Shown here one piece after another: positions 1-7,353 of a stretch of DNA of 64,000 nt. Numbering within the stretch: the first letter of the stretch is position 1; each line of letters starts with the position of its first letter. Both the position numbers and the translations under genes were made by a program. This DNA comes from Elusimicrobiota bacterium. GTDB taxonomy: Bacteria; Elusimicrobiota; Elusimicrobia; UBA1565; UBA9628. Below the pieces are notes generated by a model. The model did no database searches and was not told the DNA's origin. It was given only the letters and a program-made list of their open reading frames with translations. Location of the stretch: positions 186,001 to 250,000 of the forward strand of contig JACRDT010000005.1 in NCBI GenBank assembly GCA_016212795.1, written 5' to 3'.

Positions 1-801
1 CAGGCTGGGGTAGTCGCCCTCCACGTCCACCGCGCCGAACGCCCCCTTGGCCCACGCCGGCGGGTCGAGGAAGACCAGGTCGAACCCGCGCGGCTCGAAG
101 CGCTGGAAGCGCCCCACCTTGCCCCGCCGGCCTCCCGGGGGAAGCCCGGCGAGCTGGCGCGCCACGGGCAGGCAGTCCTCCTGGATCGTGCGGAACCGCT
201 CCGCCCCGACGCCGTTGAGGGCCGCGTTCCTCCGGCCCACCTCGAGGCTCGAGGAGGCGAAGTCCACGTTCCACACCTCGCTCGCGCCGGCCGCCGCGGC
301 GCAGACGCCGGCGCCGCAGGTGTAGGCGAACAGGTTCAGGACGCTGCGCCCCGAGGCTGCGCCGCGCAGGAACCTGCGCCCCGCCCGCAGGTCGAGGAAG
401 AGCCACGGGTCGATCCCGCGGTGGCGCCGGCGCGCCAGGAATCGGAGGCCGAACTCCCGGCACTCGACCTCCTCCGCCCCCTCCAGCCGGGACCGCTGCC
501 ACTCATCGTAAGGCCGGTCGTAACCGGGCCCGCGGTGGCTGCACGCCAGGGAGAACGCGAAGGGCAGCCCTTTCTTGAGGGTCTCCTCGACCGCGTCGAG
601 GTCGGCGGGCTCGAGGCGCTCGCGGAAGGTCTGCAGCAGGACCAAAGGTCCGTACCGGTCGATGGTCAGGCCAGGCAGACCCTCGGCGATCCCGTGGAAC
701 AGGCGATAGGAGTCTGTCCCCTCGGCGTGGAGGGACTCCAGGAGGCCTCCCCGCCGCTGGAGAGCCCCCTCCAGCAGGACGGCGAGAGGACCCGATGCCA
801 T
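1..801 (-). CDS. Class I SAM-dependent methyltransferase, RlmI/COG1092-like (3' end outside window)
   Basis: The gene runs off the left edge; 267 codons are visible from an ATG at 801. The visible part has an N-terminal segment containing GLPGLTIDRYG, as in RlmI-type rRNA cytosine methyltransferases, then the motif I region (LNLFAYTCGAGVCAAAAGA) that binds S-adenosylmethionine, an acidic strand end (VDFASSSLEVGRRNA), and FDLVFLDPPAWAKG, the catalytic motif IV with its DPP. The family methylates cytosine or other bases in 23S rRNA; the exact target cannot be read here. It lies 34 nt downstream of the dehydrogenase gene on the same strand, so it may be the tail of that operon. No strong Shine-Dalgarno sequence precedes the ATG. 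Confidence 0.8.
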   Translation of the reverse strand, partial: MASGPLAVLLEGALQRRGGLLESLHAEGTDSYRLFHGIAEGLPGLTIDRYGPLVLLQTFRERLEPADLDAVEETLKKGLPFAFSLACSHRGPGYDRPYDEWQRSRLEGAEEVECREFGLRFLARRRHRGIDPWLFLDLRAGRRFLRGAASGRSVLNLFAYTCGAGVCAAAAGASEVWNVDFASSSLEVGRRNAALNGVGAERFRTIQEDCLPVARQLAGLPPGGRRGKVGRFQRFEPRGFDLVFLDPPAWAKGAFGAVDVEGDYPSL

Positions 802-835
802 CGCGATACGGAGGCGGGACGGAGCCTCGCGCCGG

Positions 836-2302
836 CTACAGCCAGCGGCTCGAGACCACCTTGCGGTCCGTGTAGAAGTCCACGCTCTCGCCGCCGTGGG
901 CCTTGAGGTCCCCCATGAAGGACGACCGAGACCCTCCGAAGGAGAAGTACGCCATGGGCGCGGCCACGCCGACGTTGACCCCGCACATGCTCGCGGGCAG
1001 GCGGTAGCCGAACTCGCGGGCGCACTTGCCCGACGCGGTGAAGATGCTGCCCGCGTTGGCGTAGGGGGAGTCCTCAGCCATCTTCATGGCCTCGTCGAAG
1101 TCCTTGGCCCGCAGGATCGAGACCACGGGCCCGAAGATCTCCTCCTTGGCGATGGTCATCTTAGGCGCCACCTCGTCGAAGACGGTCGGTCCCACGAAGA
1201 ACCCGCCCGGGTGGGGCGGCACTTTCACGCTCCGGCCGTCCAGGACCAGCTTGGCCCCCTCCTTCACGCCCGCCTCGATGCAGCGCAGCACGCGCTCCTT
1301 GGCGGCCTTCGAGCTCAAGGGGCCCATCTGGACGGACGAGTCCAGGCCGTTGCCCACCTTGAGGGCCTTGGACTTCTCGATCAGGGCGTCCCGGAGCCGG
1401 TCGTGGATATCGCCCACGGCCACGATGTTGCTCCCCGCCAGGCACCTCTGGCCGGCGCAGCCGAAGCACGAGCCCAACAGGGCGTTGACCGTGGGGCCGA
1501 GGACCGCGTCGGGCATGACCAGGATGAAGTTCTTGGCTCCTCCCAAGGACTGCACGCGCTTGCCATGCTTGGCCGCCTCGGCGTAGACGTGCTTGGCGAC
1601 GGCCGTGGAGCCGACGAACGACACCCCGTTGATGCCCGGATGGGCCAGCAGGGCGTTAGCCACCTCCCGGCCTCCATTGACCAGGTTGACCACGCCGGGA
1701 GGCAGGCCGATCTCGTCCAAGAGCTCGAAGACGAGCTGCTGCGAGAGCGGCACTTGCTCGGAGGGCTTGACAATGAAGGTGTTGCCCGTGGCGACGGCCG
1801 GCGGCAGGAACCACAGCGGCACCATGAACGGGAAGTTGAACGGCGCGATGGCGGCGAAGACGCCGATGGGCTGGCGGAAGACCGCGCAGTCCAGGCCCGC
1901 GGCGATGTCCTCGAGGGCTTGGCCCTTCATGAGGGTCGGCACGCCGGCCATGGCCTCCACGACCTCGATGGCCCGGCGCACCTCGCCCCGGCTCTCCTCG
2001 AGGGTCTTGCCCACCTCCGTGGTGCAGACCTTGGCGCAGTCGTCGAACCGTTCCTCCAAAACGTTCTTGAGCTTGAACATGTAGCGCGCCCGGGTCATGG
2101 GCGGCGTCGAGCGCCACTCCTGGAAGGCCCCGCGGGCCGCCTGGACGGCCGCGTCCACCTCGGCCGAGGTCGAGAAGGTCACCTTGCCGATGGCCTCCCC
2201 GCTGGCGGGGTTGACCACGTCCTGGGACTCCTTGCCCTTGGACTCCACCCACTCGCCCTTGATGTAGTTCCTCGTCGTCTTGACCGCCGTCGTCGTCGCC
2301 AT
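836..2302 (-). CDS. mmsA: CoA-acylating (methyl)malonate-semialdehyde dehydrogenase
   Basis: A 488-residue aldehyde dehydrogenase superfamily protein of the MmsA/IolA branch. Visible family features are the cofactor strand FIVKPSEQVPLS, the glycine-rich SFVGSTAVAKHVY, and the catalytic cysteine in CFGCAGQRCLAG. The family oxidises malonate or methylmalonate semialdehyde with NAD and coenzyme A, giving acetyl-CoA or propionyl-CoA plus CO2. It follows the aminotransferase gene by 14 nt, with a G-rich Shine-Dalgarno-like stretch before its ATG. In this operon it would take the malonate semialdehyde made by transamination of beta-alanine and finish pyrimidine catabolism. A role in valine or inositol breakdown is possible but less supported by the neighbours. 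Confidence 0.9.
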   Translation of the reverse strand: MATTTAVKTTRNYIKGEWVESKGKESQDVVNPASGEAIGKVTFSTSAEVDAAVQAARGAFQEWRSTPPMTRARYMFKLKNVLEERFDDCAKVCTTEVGKTLEESRGEVRRAIEVVEAMAGVPTLMKGQALEDIAAGLDCAVFRQPIGVFAAIAPFNFPFMVPLWFLPPAVATGNTFIVKPSEQVPLSQQLVFELLDEIGLPPGVVNLVNGGREVANALLAHPGINGVSFVGSTAVAKHVYAEAAKHGKRVQSLGGAKNFILVMPDAVLGPTVNALLGSCFGCAGQRCLAGSNIVAVGDIHDRLRDALIEKSKALKVGNGLDSSVQMGPLSSKAAKERVLRCIEAGVKEGAKLVLDGRSVKVPPHPGGFFVGPTVFDEVAPKMTIAKEEIFGPVVSILRAKDFDEAMKMAEDSPYANAGSIFTASGKCAREFGYRLPASMCGVNVGVAAPMAYFSFGGSRSSFMGDLKAHGGESVDFYTDRKVVSSRWL

Positions 2303-2316
2303 GGTCTTCCCCCCCC

Positions 2317-3615
2317 TCAGATCCGCTCGAACGCCTTGCGCAGCTTCTTGGCCCCTTCCTCCACCTCTGCCCGGGTCACGCCCATGGGCGGGCTGATCCG
2401 GAGCACGTTGCCGTAGAGGCCGCCCTTGCCGATCAGCAGCCCCTCCTTCCTCGTCTCCTCGAAGAGGCGCATCACGGTCTTCGAGTCCGGGGCCTTGGTC
2501 TTCCGGTCCGAGACGAGCTCGACGCCGACCATCAGGCCCATGCCGCGCACGTCCCCGATGCAGGGGAACTCATCCTGCAGCTCGAGCAGGTGCCCGCGCA
2601 GGAGGGCGCCCATCGCGTCGACGCCGGAGAGCAGGCCCGAACTCTCGATGACGTCGATGGTGGCGTGCGCCGCGGCGCACGAGACCGGGTTGCCACCGAA
2701 GGTCGAGATGGTCAGCCCCTTCAAGCCCTCGGCGATCTTGTCGGTGGTCGCGGTCCACCCGATGGGGATGCCGTTGGCCATGCCCTTGGCCGAGGTCATG
2801 ATGTCCGGCGCCACGCCGAAATGCTCGATGCCGAACCACTTCCCGCCCGTGCGGCCCCAGCCGGTCTGGACCTCGTCGGCGATGAAGAGGCCGCCGTACT
2901 TGCGCACGATGTCCACGACGACCTTGAAGTAGTCCTTGGGCGGGACCACGAAGCCCCCGACGCCCAGGATGGGCTCGGCCAGGAACGCGGCCACGCGGCC
3001 GCTGGTCTCGGTCAGGATGAGCTCCTCAATGTCCCTGGCGCAGGCCAGATCGCAGGAGGGGTAGGTCAGCTTGAAGGGGCAGCGGTAGCAGTAGGGGGCG
3101 TGACCGTGCTTGATGCCGGGGAGATGGGCTTTGGAGATCCTCCAGGGCGAATGGCCGGTCAGGCCCATGGCCATGGCCGAGCGGCCGCTGTAGGAATGCC
3201 GGAGCGCGATGACCTCGACGTTGCCCGTGGCGTGCTGGGCCGTGAGCACCGCGGTCTCGTCGGCCTCGGTGCCGGAGTTCGTGAAGAAGCTGCGCTTGAT
3301 GCCTCCGGGGCAGATCCCGGCCAGCCGCTCGGCAAGGTCCGCCGCCGGCTGGGTGGGGTAGAGGGTGGAGACGTGCTGGAGCTTCTTGAGCTGCTCCGCG
3401 ACGGCCTTGGTGATCTTCTCATGGCAGTGCCCGACGGACACGGTCAGGATGCCCCCGAAGAAGTCGAGGTACTCCCTCCCGTCGGCGTCCTTGACCCTGC
3501 AGCCCTTCCCGGACACCAGGGCCAGGGGCTCCTGGTAGTAGGTGATGACGCCGGGGTAGAGGAACTCCTTGTACTTCTTGGTGACATCGACGTTCGTCGC
3601 CGTCTCGGCTTTCAT
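2317..3615 (-). CDS. Class III PLP aminotransferase, probable beta-alanine/AGXT2-like transaminase
   Basis: A 432-residue fold-type I class III aminotransferase. It shows the DGREYLDFFGGILTVSVGH N-terminal signature, the phosphate-binding FFTNSGTEADETA, the PLP-contacting ADEVQTGWGRTG, and the Schiff-base lysine in TSAKGMANGIPIGW. The overall sequence resembles AGXT2 and bacterial beta-alanine:pyruvate or 4-aminobutyrate transaminases. Its place between dihydropyrimidinase and the semialdehyde dehydrogenase argues for beta-alanine as substrate. A four-cysteine insert (YCYRCPFKLTYPSCDLAC, around residues 165-185) sits in the middle and occurs in this subfamily. The ATG lies 4 nt after the dihydropyrimidinase stop, with GGAGG overlapping that stop codon. 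Confidence 0.85.
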   Translation of the reverse strand: MKAETATNVDVTKKYKEFLYPGVITYYQEPLALVSGKGCRVKDADGREYLDFFGGILTVSVGHCHEKITKAVAEQLKKLQHVSTLYPTQPAADLAERLAGICPGGIKRSFFTNSGTEADETAVLTAQHATGNVEVIALRHSYSGRSAMAMGLTGHSPWRISKAHLPGIKHGHAPYCYRCPFKLTYPSCDLACARDIEELILTETSGRVAAFLAEPILGVGGFVVPPKDYFKVVVDIVRKYGGLFIADEVQTGWGRTGGKWFGIEHFGVAPDIMTSAKGMANGIPIGWTATTDKIAEGLKGLTISTFGGNPVSCAAAHATIDVIESSGLLSGVDAMGALLRGHLLELQDEFPCIGDVRGMGLMVGVELVSDRKTKAPDSKTVMRLFEETRKEGLLIGKGGLYGNVLRISPPMGVTRAEVEEGAKKLRKAFERI

Positions 3616-3619
3616 GGCG

Positions 3620-5071
3620 CTACCTCCATCCCCGGCTATCGAATTCCTTCCTCTTGACGAACCGCCCCCGCCCCTTGCGGCCCGTGAACACGTTGTCCTT
3701 GGCCACGACCTCGCCCCGCGACAGGACGACCGCCGGCAGGCCCTCGAGCTCGAAGCCCTCGAAGGCCGAGTAGTCGACCCGGTGGCGGGTGGTCGCCTTG
3801 GAGAGCCTCCCCTTCTTCTTCGGGTCGAAGAGCACGAGGTCCGCGTCGGAGCCGACGGCGATGGTCCCCTTCTGCGGGTAGAGGCCGAAGATCTTGGCCG
3901 GGTTGGCGGACGTGACCGCGGCGAACTGGCTGCGGCTGAGGAGGCCCTTCTGCACCCCGTAGGTGTAGAGCAGGTTCATCCTGTCCCCCACGGCCGGGAT
4001 CCCGTTGGGGATCCTCGTGAAGTCGTCCTTGCCCATGTCCTTCTGGCCCGAGAACCGAAACGAGCAGTGGTCCGTGGCCACGGTCTGGATGAACCCGTCG
4101 GCCAGGCCCTGCCAGAGCTTGCCCTGGTTGGACTTGTCCCGCAGCGGCGGCGACATCACCCACTTGGCCGCCTCGAAGCCGTTCTTGCCGTAGAGGCTGT
4201 CGTCGAGGAGCAGGTACTGGGGGCAGGTCTCGGCGAGCACGCACTGCCCCGCCAGGCGCGCGGCCTTGACCTCCACGAGCGCCTCGTCGCAGCTGAGGTG
4301 CACGAAGTAGAGCGGCGCGCCCGCCATCTTCGCCAGCGCGATGGCGCGATGGCTCGCCTCGCCTTCGGCGGCCGCGGGGTGGCCCACGGGGTGGTAGGCC
4401 GGCCCGGTCTTCCCCTCCTTGACCAGGCGCGCCATGATGTTGACCAGCATGTCGCCGTTCTCGGCGTGGACGGAGACCAGGCCGCCGTGCCTCTTGGCCG
4501 CGGCCAGGACGTCGAGCAGTTGGGAGTCGTCCATCATGAAGGCGCCCTTGTAGGCCATGAAGCACTTGAAGCTGGTGATGCCCTCCCGGACGACCTTCGG
4601 GAGCTCGGCGGCGACCCTGTCGTCGTACTCCACCAGGGCCATGTGGAAGCCGTAGTCCACGACGGCCTTGCCCTCGGCCTTGGCCCTCCAGGCCTCCAGC
4701 CCCTCCAGGAGGCCGCGCCCCTTCGACGGGATCACGAAGTCGATGATGGTCGTGGTGCCCCCGCAGGCCGCGGCGGTCGTCCCGCTCTCGAAGTCGTCGG
4801 CCGAGACCGTGCCCATGAAGGGCAGCTCGAAATGTGTGTGCACGTCCACCCCGCCGGCGAAGACCTCCAGGCCCGAGGCGTCGACGATCGCGGCCTGGGC
4901 GGGCGGGTCGATCTTCTCGCCGATGGCCGCGATCTTGCCGCCCCGGATGAGGATGTCCGCGCGGCAGGAATCCGAAGCCGTGAAAAGAGTCCCGCCCTTG
5001 ACGACGACCTCCTGCCGCCCGCCCGCCGGGGCGGCGGCCGGTGCCTTCGACCGGATCGTCTTGCTCTCCAT
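3620..5071 (-). CDS. Dihydropyrimidinase (hydantoinase family)
   Basis: A 483-residue cyclic amidohydrolase. It carries the metal-binding HxH in GVDVHTHFELP, the lysine that becomes carbamylated in TSFKCFMAYKGAF, further metal ligands in VSVHAENGD and YFVHLSC, and the catalytic aspartate in VATDHCSFRFSG. The family hydrolyses 5,6-dihydrouracil or dihydrothymine to N-carbamoyl-beta-amino acids in the cytosol. The start at 5071 (MESKTIRSK) is preceded by TAGGAGG at good spacing, 11 nt after the beta-ureidopropionase stop; the frame stays open far upstream but that part is only a shadow. With its neighbours it forms the reductive pyrimidine degradation route. No dihydropyrimidine dehydrogenase gene is in the window. 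Confidence 0.92.
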   Translation of the reverse strand: MESKTIRSKAPAAAPAGGRQEVVVKGGTLFTASDSCRADILIRGGKIAAIGEKIDPPAQAAIVDASGLEVFAGGVDVHTHFELPFMGTVSADDFESGTTAAACGGTTTIIDFVIPSKGRGLLEGLEAWRAKAEGKAVVDYGFHMALVEYDDRVAAELPKVVREGITSFKCFMAYKGAFMMDDSQLLDVLAAAKRHGGLVSVHAENGDMLVNIMARLVKEGKTGPAYHPVGHPAAAEGEASHRAIALAKMAGAPLYFVHLSCDEALVEVKAARLAGQCVLAETCPQYLLLDDSLYGKNGFEAAKWVMSPPLRDKSNQGKLWQGLADGFIQTVATDHCSFRFSGQKDMGKDDFTRIPNGIPAVGDRMNLLYTYGVQKGLLSRSQFAAVTSANPAKIFGLYPQKGTIAVGSDADLVLFDPKKKGRLSKATTRHRVDYSAFEGFELEGLPAVVLSRGEVVAKDNVFTGRKGRGRFVKRKEFDSRGWR

Positions 5072-5082
5072 ACCATTGCCTC

Positions 5083-5955
5083 CTACGGCAGAAGCTTCAC
5101 GATGTCTTCGTAGGTCTCGGGACGCCTGTCCCGGTAGAACTGCCAGGTGTTGCGGACCTGGTCGATCTTGTCGAGGTCGATGTCGGCCGTCACGAGCTCG
5201 TCCTTGTCCTCGCTGCCCTCGGCCAGGATCTCGCCGCGGGGGTTGACGAAGTAGCTGTGCCCGTAGAACTTCCCGATGTTCCACGGCTTCTCGGTGCCGA
5301 CCCTGTTGATGCAGCCCATGAAGTATCCGTTGGCCACCGCGTGCGCCGGCTGCTCGAGCTTCCAGAGGTGCTGGGAGAGGCCCGCGACCGTGGCCGAGGG
5401 GTTGAACACGATCTCGGCCCCGTGGAGCCCGAAGGCCCTCGCGCCCTCGGGGAAGTGCCGGTCGTAGCAGATGTAGACCGCCACCTTGGCGTAGCGCGTG
5501 TCGAAGACGGGGTAGCCCAGGTTGCCGGGCTTGAAGAAGAACTTCTCCCAGAAGCCCGCGACCTGGGGGATGTGGACCTTGCGGTACTTGCCCAGGTACT
5601 TCCCGTCGGCGTCCAGGACCGCGGCGGTGTTGTAATACACCCCGGCCGTGAGGCGCTCGTAAAGGGAAACGACGATGACCATGTTGTACTTCTTGGCGAG
5701 CTTGGAGAGCCTCTCCGTGGTCGGGCCTGGGACGGATTCGGCCGTGGCGTACCACTTGGGGTCCTGGGAAGGGCAGAAGTACGGGGTCGAGAAGATCTCC
5801 TGGAGGGCGAGCACCTGGACCCCCTTCTTGCCGGCCTTCTCGATGAACCCGAGCTGCTTCTTGATCATCGCGTCCTTGATCTCCTGGACGCTCCCCTCCC
5901 CCTCGTGGAGCGGGAGGCCGCACTGGATGAGTCCGCACTTAACGATTCGTGGCAT
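5083..5955 (-). CDS. Beta-ureidopropionase / N-carbamoyl amidohydrolase (nitrilase superfamily)
   Basis: A 290-residue nitrilase-superfamily enzyme with the full catalytic set: glutamate in VLALQEIFSTP, lysine in KYRKVHIPQ and cysteine in VYICYDRHFPEGAR. It ends with the FVNPRGEILAEGSE segment common to carbamoyl amidases. The family cleaves N-carbamoyl-beta-alanine into beta-alanine, CO2 and ammonia, or N-carbamoylputrescine into putrescine. The dihydropyrimidinase directly downstream favours beta-ureidopropionase. The start (MPRIVKCG) overlaps the end of the ferritin-like gene by 17 nt, so the two are probably translationally coupled. Confidence 0.88.
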   Translation of the reverse strand: MPRIVKCGLIQCGLPLHEGEGSVQEIKDAMIKKQLGFIEKAGKKGVQVLALQEIFSTPYFCPSQDPKWYATAESVPGPTTERLSKLAKKYNMVIVVSLYERLTAGVYYNTAAVLDADGKYLGKYRKVHIPQVAGFWEKFFFKPGNLGYPVFDTRYAKVAVYICYDRHFPEGARAFGLHGAEIVFNPSATVAGLSQHLWKLEQPAHAVANGYFMGCINRVGTEKPWNIGKFYGHSYFVNPRGEILAEGSEDKDELVTADIDLDKIDQVRNTWQFYRDRRPETYEDIVKLLP

Positions 5956-6349
5956 GTTGGATCTCCGAGATGAGTTGATTCTTCTTGTCGGCGATGCGCT
6001 CGAGGGCCCTTTTGACCTCGCTGAGATTCACGACGCCGGCGCCGCGGCGCAGGAACTCCCGCTGGCCGGCCAGGATGCGCAGGGAGGCCTCCAGGGCCGC
6101 CCCGGACGAGTCGAAAGCATGCTCCGCCTCGTCGATGGGCTCGAAGGGCTCCATGACCATCTCCGTCACATTCTCCCTGAGGATGGTCTGGAGCGCCTTG
6201 AGGCTCTTGTCCGCCTCGGCCTTGAGCCTGGCCAGGGCGTCTTGATGTTCGGGAGGGGCGGCGGGGAGGGACGCGGCGAAGTACGCAGCACCCTCTCTTT
6301 CTCTCTGGATGGCGAATTCTAGGATGGAGCTGAACGTCGCGAGGGACAT
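5939..6349 (-). CDS. Small helical protein, ferritin/rubrerythrin-like fold
   Basis: A 136-residue, almost wholly helical protein. Its N-terminus (ILEFAIQREREGAAYF) resembles helix 1 of rubrerythrin-like ferritin domains, including the spaced glutamates, and a later helix contains ALERIADKKNQLISEI. The full carboxylate set for a di-iron site cannot be confirmed by eye, so metal binding is inference. It is the first gene of the pyrimidine operon and overlaps the next gene by 17 nt. It could act in redox or metal handling or be a structural helper; no specific function is assigned. Confidence 0.6.
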   Translation of the reverse strand: MSLATFSSILEFAIQREREGAAYFAASLPAAPPEHQDALARLKAEADKSLKALQTILRENVTEMVMEPFEPIDEAEHAFDSSGAALEASLRILAGQREFLRRGAGVVNLSEVKRALERIADKKNQLISEIQHATNR

Positions 6350-6464
6350 GGCGGGTTCTCCCCACCCATGAGAGCAAATTGCGTCGAGCCGGGCAAGGCT
6401 CGGGCGGCCAACGGCGCTTCGCCCCCTCGACGCATGCTCACCTCCCCGCGGGGGAGGCGAGCAG

Positions 6465-7295
6465 TCAGGGATCGGCGCAGCAGCGAAAGCCGATGGAGTA
6501 GTCGATGTACCCCGAGGCGTGGTGGGCCGAGATGGCCGAAGCGCAGCCGTCCGGCTGAGCGCCCTGGGCGCGGCTGTAGAAAGAGCCCACGAAGATCATG
6601 TTATCCCCGGCCTTGTCGTCGACGACCTCGTCCTGGTTGCCGACCATGTCGTAGACGCCGTAGCCGTTGGTGCACTCGGCGAAGGCGCCCGTCTTGGCGA
6701 GCAGGCGCATGCCGTTGTTCTGGGCGAGCATCAGCCTGGGGTCGTCGAGCTCGGAGGAGCTCCGCCCCAGGAGCAGCAAGGGATGCCCGGGGACGACGTG
6801 GTAGTTGCACTTGCCCTTCTCGTACTTGGCGCCGTAGGGGAAGCGCGGGGCGTAGTGCCCGTCCGGGGGCCGGCGGACGTCCGGCCCGACGCAGGCCTTG
6901 TACCACTCCGACCGCTTGCACAGCCGCTTGCCCGCGTTGCGGCACGCGCGCTCGGCCACGGCGCGGTTCATGAAGCCCTGCGGGTAGACGCCCTCCTTGC
7001 TGACGGCCATGGGCTCGAAGGGGCCGCGCTCCACCTCCGGGAACTCCGGCATGTCGACCCCAGCGCTGCTGGGCTTGTCCGCCCACCTCTTGAACTGCCA
7101 GCGGGCTCCGAGGTAGCCCTTGGCGGGGTTGGGGGTGTAATAAGGAGAGACCGGCTGCCGTGTGTCCCGCTCGACCACGGTCGCCTCGTAGCGGTCGATG
7201 CAGAACGCGCTGCCGACGTCGGCCATGCCCTCCGGGCAGCCGGCCCGCGCCGGCGAGGCCAGGGCGAGGAGCACGCCGAGCGGGAGGGCGTTCAC
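6465..7295 (-). CDS. Exported FGE/SUMF1-fold protein (formylglycine-generating enzyme family)
   Basis: A 276-residue protein starting with a short signal peptide (MNALPLGVLLALASPARAG), so probably periplasmic. It has the core of the FGE-sulfatase domain: CIDRYEAT, ERACRNAGKRLCKRSEWYKAC, PYGAKYEKGKCNYH, GVYDMVGNQDEVV and the closing SIGFRCC. These match the formylglycine-generating enzyme fold, which bacteria reuse widely. No sulfatase gene is nearby and the paired FGE active-site cysteines are not obvious, so a binding or other catalytic role is as likely as sulfatase maturation. The gene is divergent from uvrB, about 58 nt away. A GC hairpin without a T-run (around 6441-6460) lies just past its stop. 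Confidence 0.75.
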   Translation of the reverse strand: MNALPLGVLLALASPARAGCPEGMADVGSAFCIDRYEATVVERDTRQPVSPYYTPNPAKGYLGARWQFKRWADKPSSAGVDMPEFPEVERGPFEPMAVSKEGVYPQGFMNRAVAERACRNAGKRLCKRSEWYKACVGPDVRRPPDGHYAPRFPYGAKYEKGKCNYHVVPGHPLLLLGRSSSELDDPRLMLAQNNGMRLLAKTGAFAECTNGYGVYDMVGNQDEVVDDKAGDNMIFVGSFYSRAQGAQPDGCASAISAHHASGYIDYSIGFRCCADP

Positions 7296-7341
7296 ACGGG
7301 AAGTATAGGCCGAAAGCCCTCGGAATTCAAGGCCACTAGGC

Positions 7342-7347
7342 TATAAT
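7342..7347 (+). promoter_or_regulatory. -10 box of uvrB (predicted leaderless transcript)
   Basis: A perfect TATAAT ends 6 nt before the uvrB ATG. A start site 6-8 nt downstream of such a box falls on or next to the ATG, so the mRNA would be leaderless. No clear -35 box is seen at 16-18 nt spacing. Confidence 0.65.
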
Positions 7348-7353
7348 ATCGCG

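Noticed and set aside
896..2416. Long plus-strand open frame (506 codons) opposite the dehydrogenase
   Set aside because: It is the antisense shadow of a clear aldehyde dehydrogenase; composition is R/G/H-rich with no motifs. GC-rich codons keep antisense frames open across the window.
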